From Pseudomonas sp. FeN3W (GTDB taxonomy: Bacteria > Pseudomonadota > Gammaproteobacteria > Pseudomonadales > Pseudomonadaceae), in the NCBI GenBank assembly GCA_030263805.2, contig CP136010.1, forward strand, positions 3,115,001 through 3,179,000: DNA of 64,000 nucleotides, written 5' to 3'. The notes under the pieces were generated by a model. That model made no database searches, was not told the origin of the DNA, and worked only from the letters and a program-made list of their open reading frames with translations. Position 1 is the first letter of the stretch; each line of letters begins with the position of its first letter. Of this stretch, positions 62,781-64,000 are shown piece after piece. The translations under genes were made by a program, and so were the position numbers.

Positions 62781-64000
62781 TCAGCCTTCCAGCATCGCCT
62801 TGTTGCGCACCGCGCCCTTGTCGGCGCTGGTGGCGAGCAGGGCGTAAGCCTTGAGCGCCGTGGTCACCTTACGCGCGCGCGGTGCGGCGGGCTTCCAGCC
62901 TTTCTTGTCCTGCTCGATGCGGCGGTGGGACAGCTCTTCATCGCTGACCTGCAGCTGGATGCTGCGGTTGGGGATGTCGATCAGCACCTTGTCGCCATCC
63001 TGCACCAGGCCGATGGCGCCGCCCGCGGCCGCTTCCGGCGAGGCATGGCCGATGGACAGGCCCGAGGTGCCGCCGGAGAAGCGGCCGTCGGTGAGCAGGG
63101 CGCAATCCTTGCCCAGCCCTTTGGACTTCAGGTACGAGGTCGGATAGAGCATTTCCTGCATGCCCGGGCCGCCCTTCGGGCCTTCGTAGCGGATGATGAC
63201 GATGTCGCCGGCCTTCACTTCGTCATTGAGGATGCCCTTCACGGCGCTGTCCTGGCTTTCGAAGATCTTCGCCGTGCCTTCGAACACGTGGATGGATTCG
63301 TCCACGCCGGCAGTCTTCACCACGCAGCCATCGAGGGCGATATTGCCGTAGAGCACGGCGAGGCCGCCCTCTTGCGAATAGGCGTGCTCGACGCTGCGGA
63401 TGCAACCTTCGGCGCGATCCAGATCGAGGGTGTCCCAGCGGGTCGCCTGGCTGAAGGCGGTCTGGGTCGGAATGCCGGCCGGGCCAGCCTTGAAGAAGTG
63501 GTGAACCGCTTCGTCCTGGGTCTGGGTGATGTCCCACTCGGCGATGGCGGCGGCCATGCTCGGGCTGTGCACGGTGGAGACATCGGTGTGCAGCAGGCCA
63601 CCACGGGCCAGCTCGCCGAGGATGGAGAAGATGCCGCCAGCGCGGTGCACGTCTTCCATGTGGTACTTCTGGATGTTCGGCGCGACCTTGCACAGCTGCG
63701 GCACCTTGCGCGACAGCGCGTCGATGTCGCGCAGGTCGAAGTCGACCTCGGCTTCCTGGGCGGCGGCCAGGAGATGCAGGATGGTGTTGGTCGAGCCGCC
63801 CATGGCGATGTCCAGGGTCATGGCATTCTCGAAGGCCTTGCGGCTGGCCACGTTGCGCGGCAGTACGGAGTCGTCGCCGTCCTGGTAGTAGCGTTTGCAC
63901 AGCTCGACGGCGATACGTCCGGCGCGCAGGAACAGCTGTTCGCGGTCGGCGTGGGTGGCCAGCGTGCTGCCGTTGCCGGGCAGGGACAGGCCGAGGGCTT
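62781..64000 (-). CDS. ilvD: dihydroxy-acid dehydratase (partial, 5' end beyond window)
   Basis: The last ~406 codons of IlvD, which makes 2-keto acids for valine, isoleucine and leucine synthesis. The reading frame continues unbroken to the window edge; residues encoded at 63852-64000 (EALGLSLPGNGSTLATHADR...) belong to it, so the GTG at 63851 is internal. Seen motifs are AMGGSTNTILHLLA, VHRAGGIFSILGEL, GKDCALLTDGRFSGGTSGLSIGH and SPEAAAGGAIGLVQDGD. The Fe-S ligand CDKxxPG region is upstream of the window. Confidence 0.96.
   Translation of the reverse strand, partial: ALGLSLPGNGSTLATHADREQLFLRAGRIAVELCKRYYQDGDDSVLPRNVASRKAFENAMTLDIAMGGSTNTILHLLAAAQEAEVDFDLRDIDALSRKVPQLCKVAPNIQKYHMEDVHRAGGIFSILGELARGGLLHTDVSTVHSPSMAAAIAEWDITQTQDEAVHHFFKAGPAGIPTQTAFSQATRWDTLDLDRAEGCIRSVEHAYSQEGGLAVLYGNIALDGCVVKTAGVDESIHVFEGTAKIFESQDSAVKGILNDEVKAGDIVIIRYEGPKGGPGMQEMLYPTSYLKSKGLGKDCALLTDGRFSGGTSGLSIGHASPEAAAGGAIGLVQDGDKVLIDIPNRSIQLQVSDEELSHRRIEQDKKGWKPAAPRARKVTTALKAYALLATSADKGAVRNKAMLEG

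Noticed and set aside
62781..63851. Complete ilvD starting at the GTG at 63851
   Set aside because: The frame upstream of it to the window edge encodes clear IlvD sequence, so the gene is cut by the window, not short.

Overview
The window comes from a high-GC gammaproteobacterium, most probably Pseudomonas of the P. stutzeri group (Stutzerimonas). The evidence is the gene content and order: cytochrome c4, dsbA, an endonuclease/exonuclease/phosphatase (EEP) protein, a DgcH-like diguanylate cyclase, ampDh2, kinB and algB lie together as in P. aeruginosa, and recC-recB-recD and pstS-pstC-pstA-pstB-phoU also keep pseudomonad order. It reads as ordinary chromosome. I see no tRNA, rRNA, CRISPR array, prophage, transposase or classical genomic island. 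Assignment is from recognised protein families only; no database search was possible.

Layout. 1-10.5 kb: envelope and redox block (cc4, dsbA, EEP protein, dgcH, ampDh2), then the kinB/algB alginate-control pair on the minus strand, then small stress-type genes behind a good sigma-54 promoter. 10.5-15.5 kb: an SpmAB-like membrane protein and a TAXI-type TRAP transporter (fused permease plus binding protein). 15.5-22 kb: two paralogous 528-residue Aer-like PAS chemoreceptors, each downstream of a structured element ending in an intrinsic terminator, a 54-codon gene between them, and a 7TM diguanylate cyclase. 22-29.5 kb: a tricarboxylate uptake module, with tctE-tctD facing the opdH-like porin, tctC-tctB-tctA and an AbrB-type membrane protein. 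29.5-32.3 kb: a Na/phosphate symporter and a double-Cache periplasmic protein. 32.4-41.3 kb: recC-recB-recD, with recC carrying an in-frame palindromic insertion. 41.4-44.7 kb: a small membrane protein, an AEC transporter, a third diguanylate cyclase and an acyl-CoA thioesterase. 44.7-51.8 kb: the pst-phoU phosphate operon with two Pho boxes and two palindromic repeats. 51.8-64 kb: a LysR regulator facing an EamA exporter, a DUF2868/DUF3482 GTPase pair, glpQ, folA, a YitT protein, a phosphodiesterase, an FAD oxidoreductase, a DUF4153 protein, and ilvD running off the right edge.

Themes. Three diguanylate cyclases, all with GGEEF active sites and RxxD inhibitory sites, two redox/PAS chemoreceptors and three two-component proteins or pairs make the window rich in signalling. 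Phosphate economy recurs (pst-phoU, Na/Pi symporter, glpQ). Several operons carry hairpins between a solute-binding-protein gene and its permease genes, which would let the binding protein be made in excess.

The observations most worth following are the divergent-region RNA ahead of the first chemoreceptor and its partner element ahead of the second, the translated palindromic element in recC, the sigma-54/IHF promoter of an uncharacterised 78-residue protein, and the gene-free hairpin region at 10.1-10.5 kb. I did not find a clearly novel multi-gene system.
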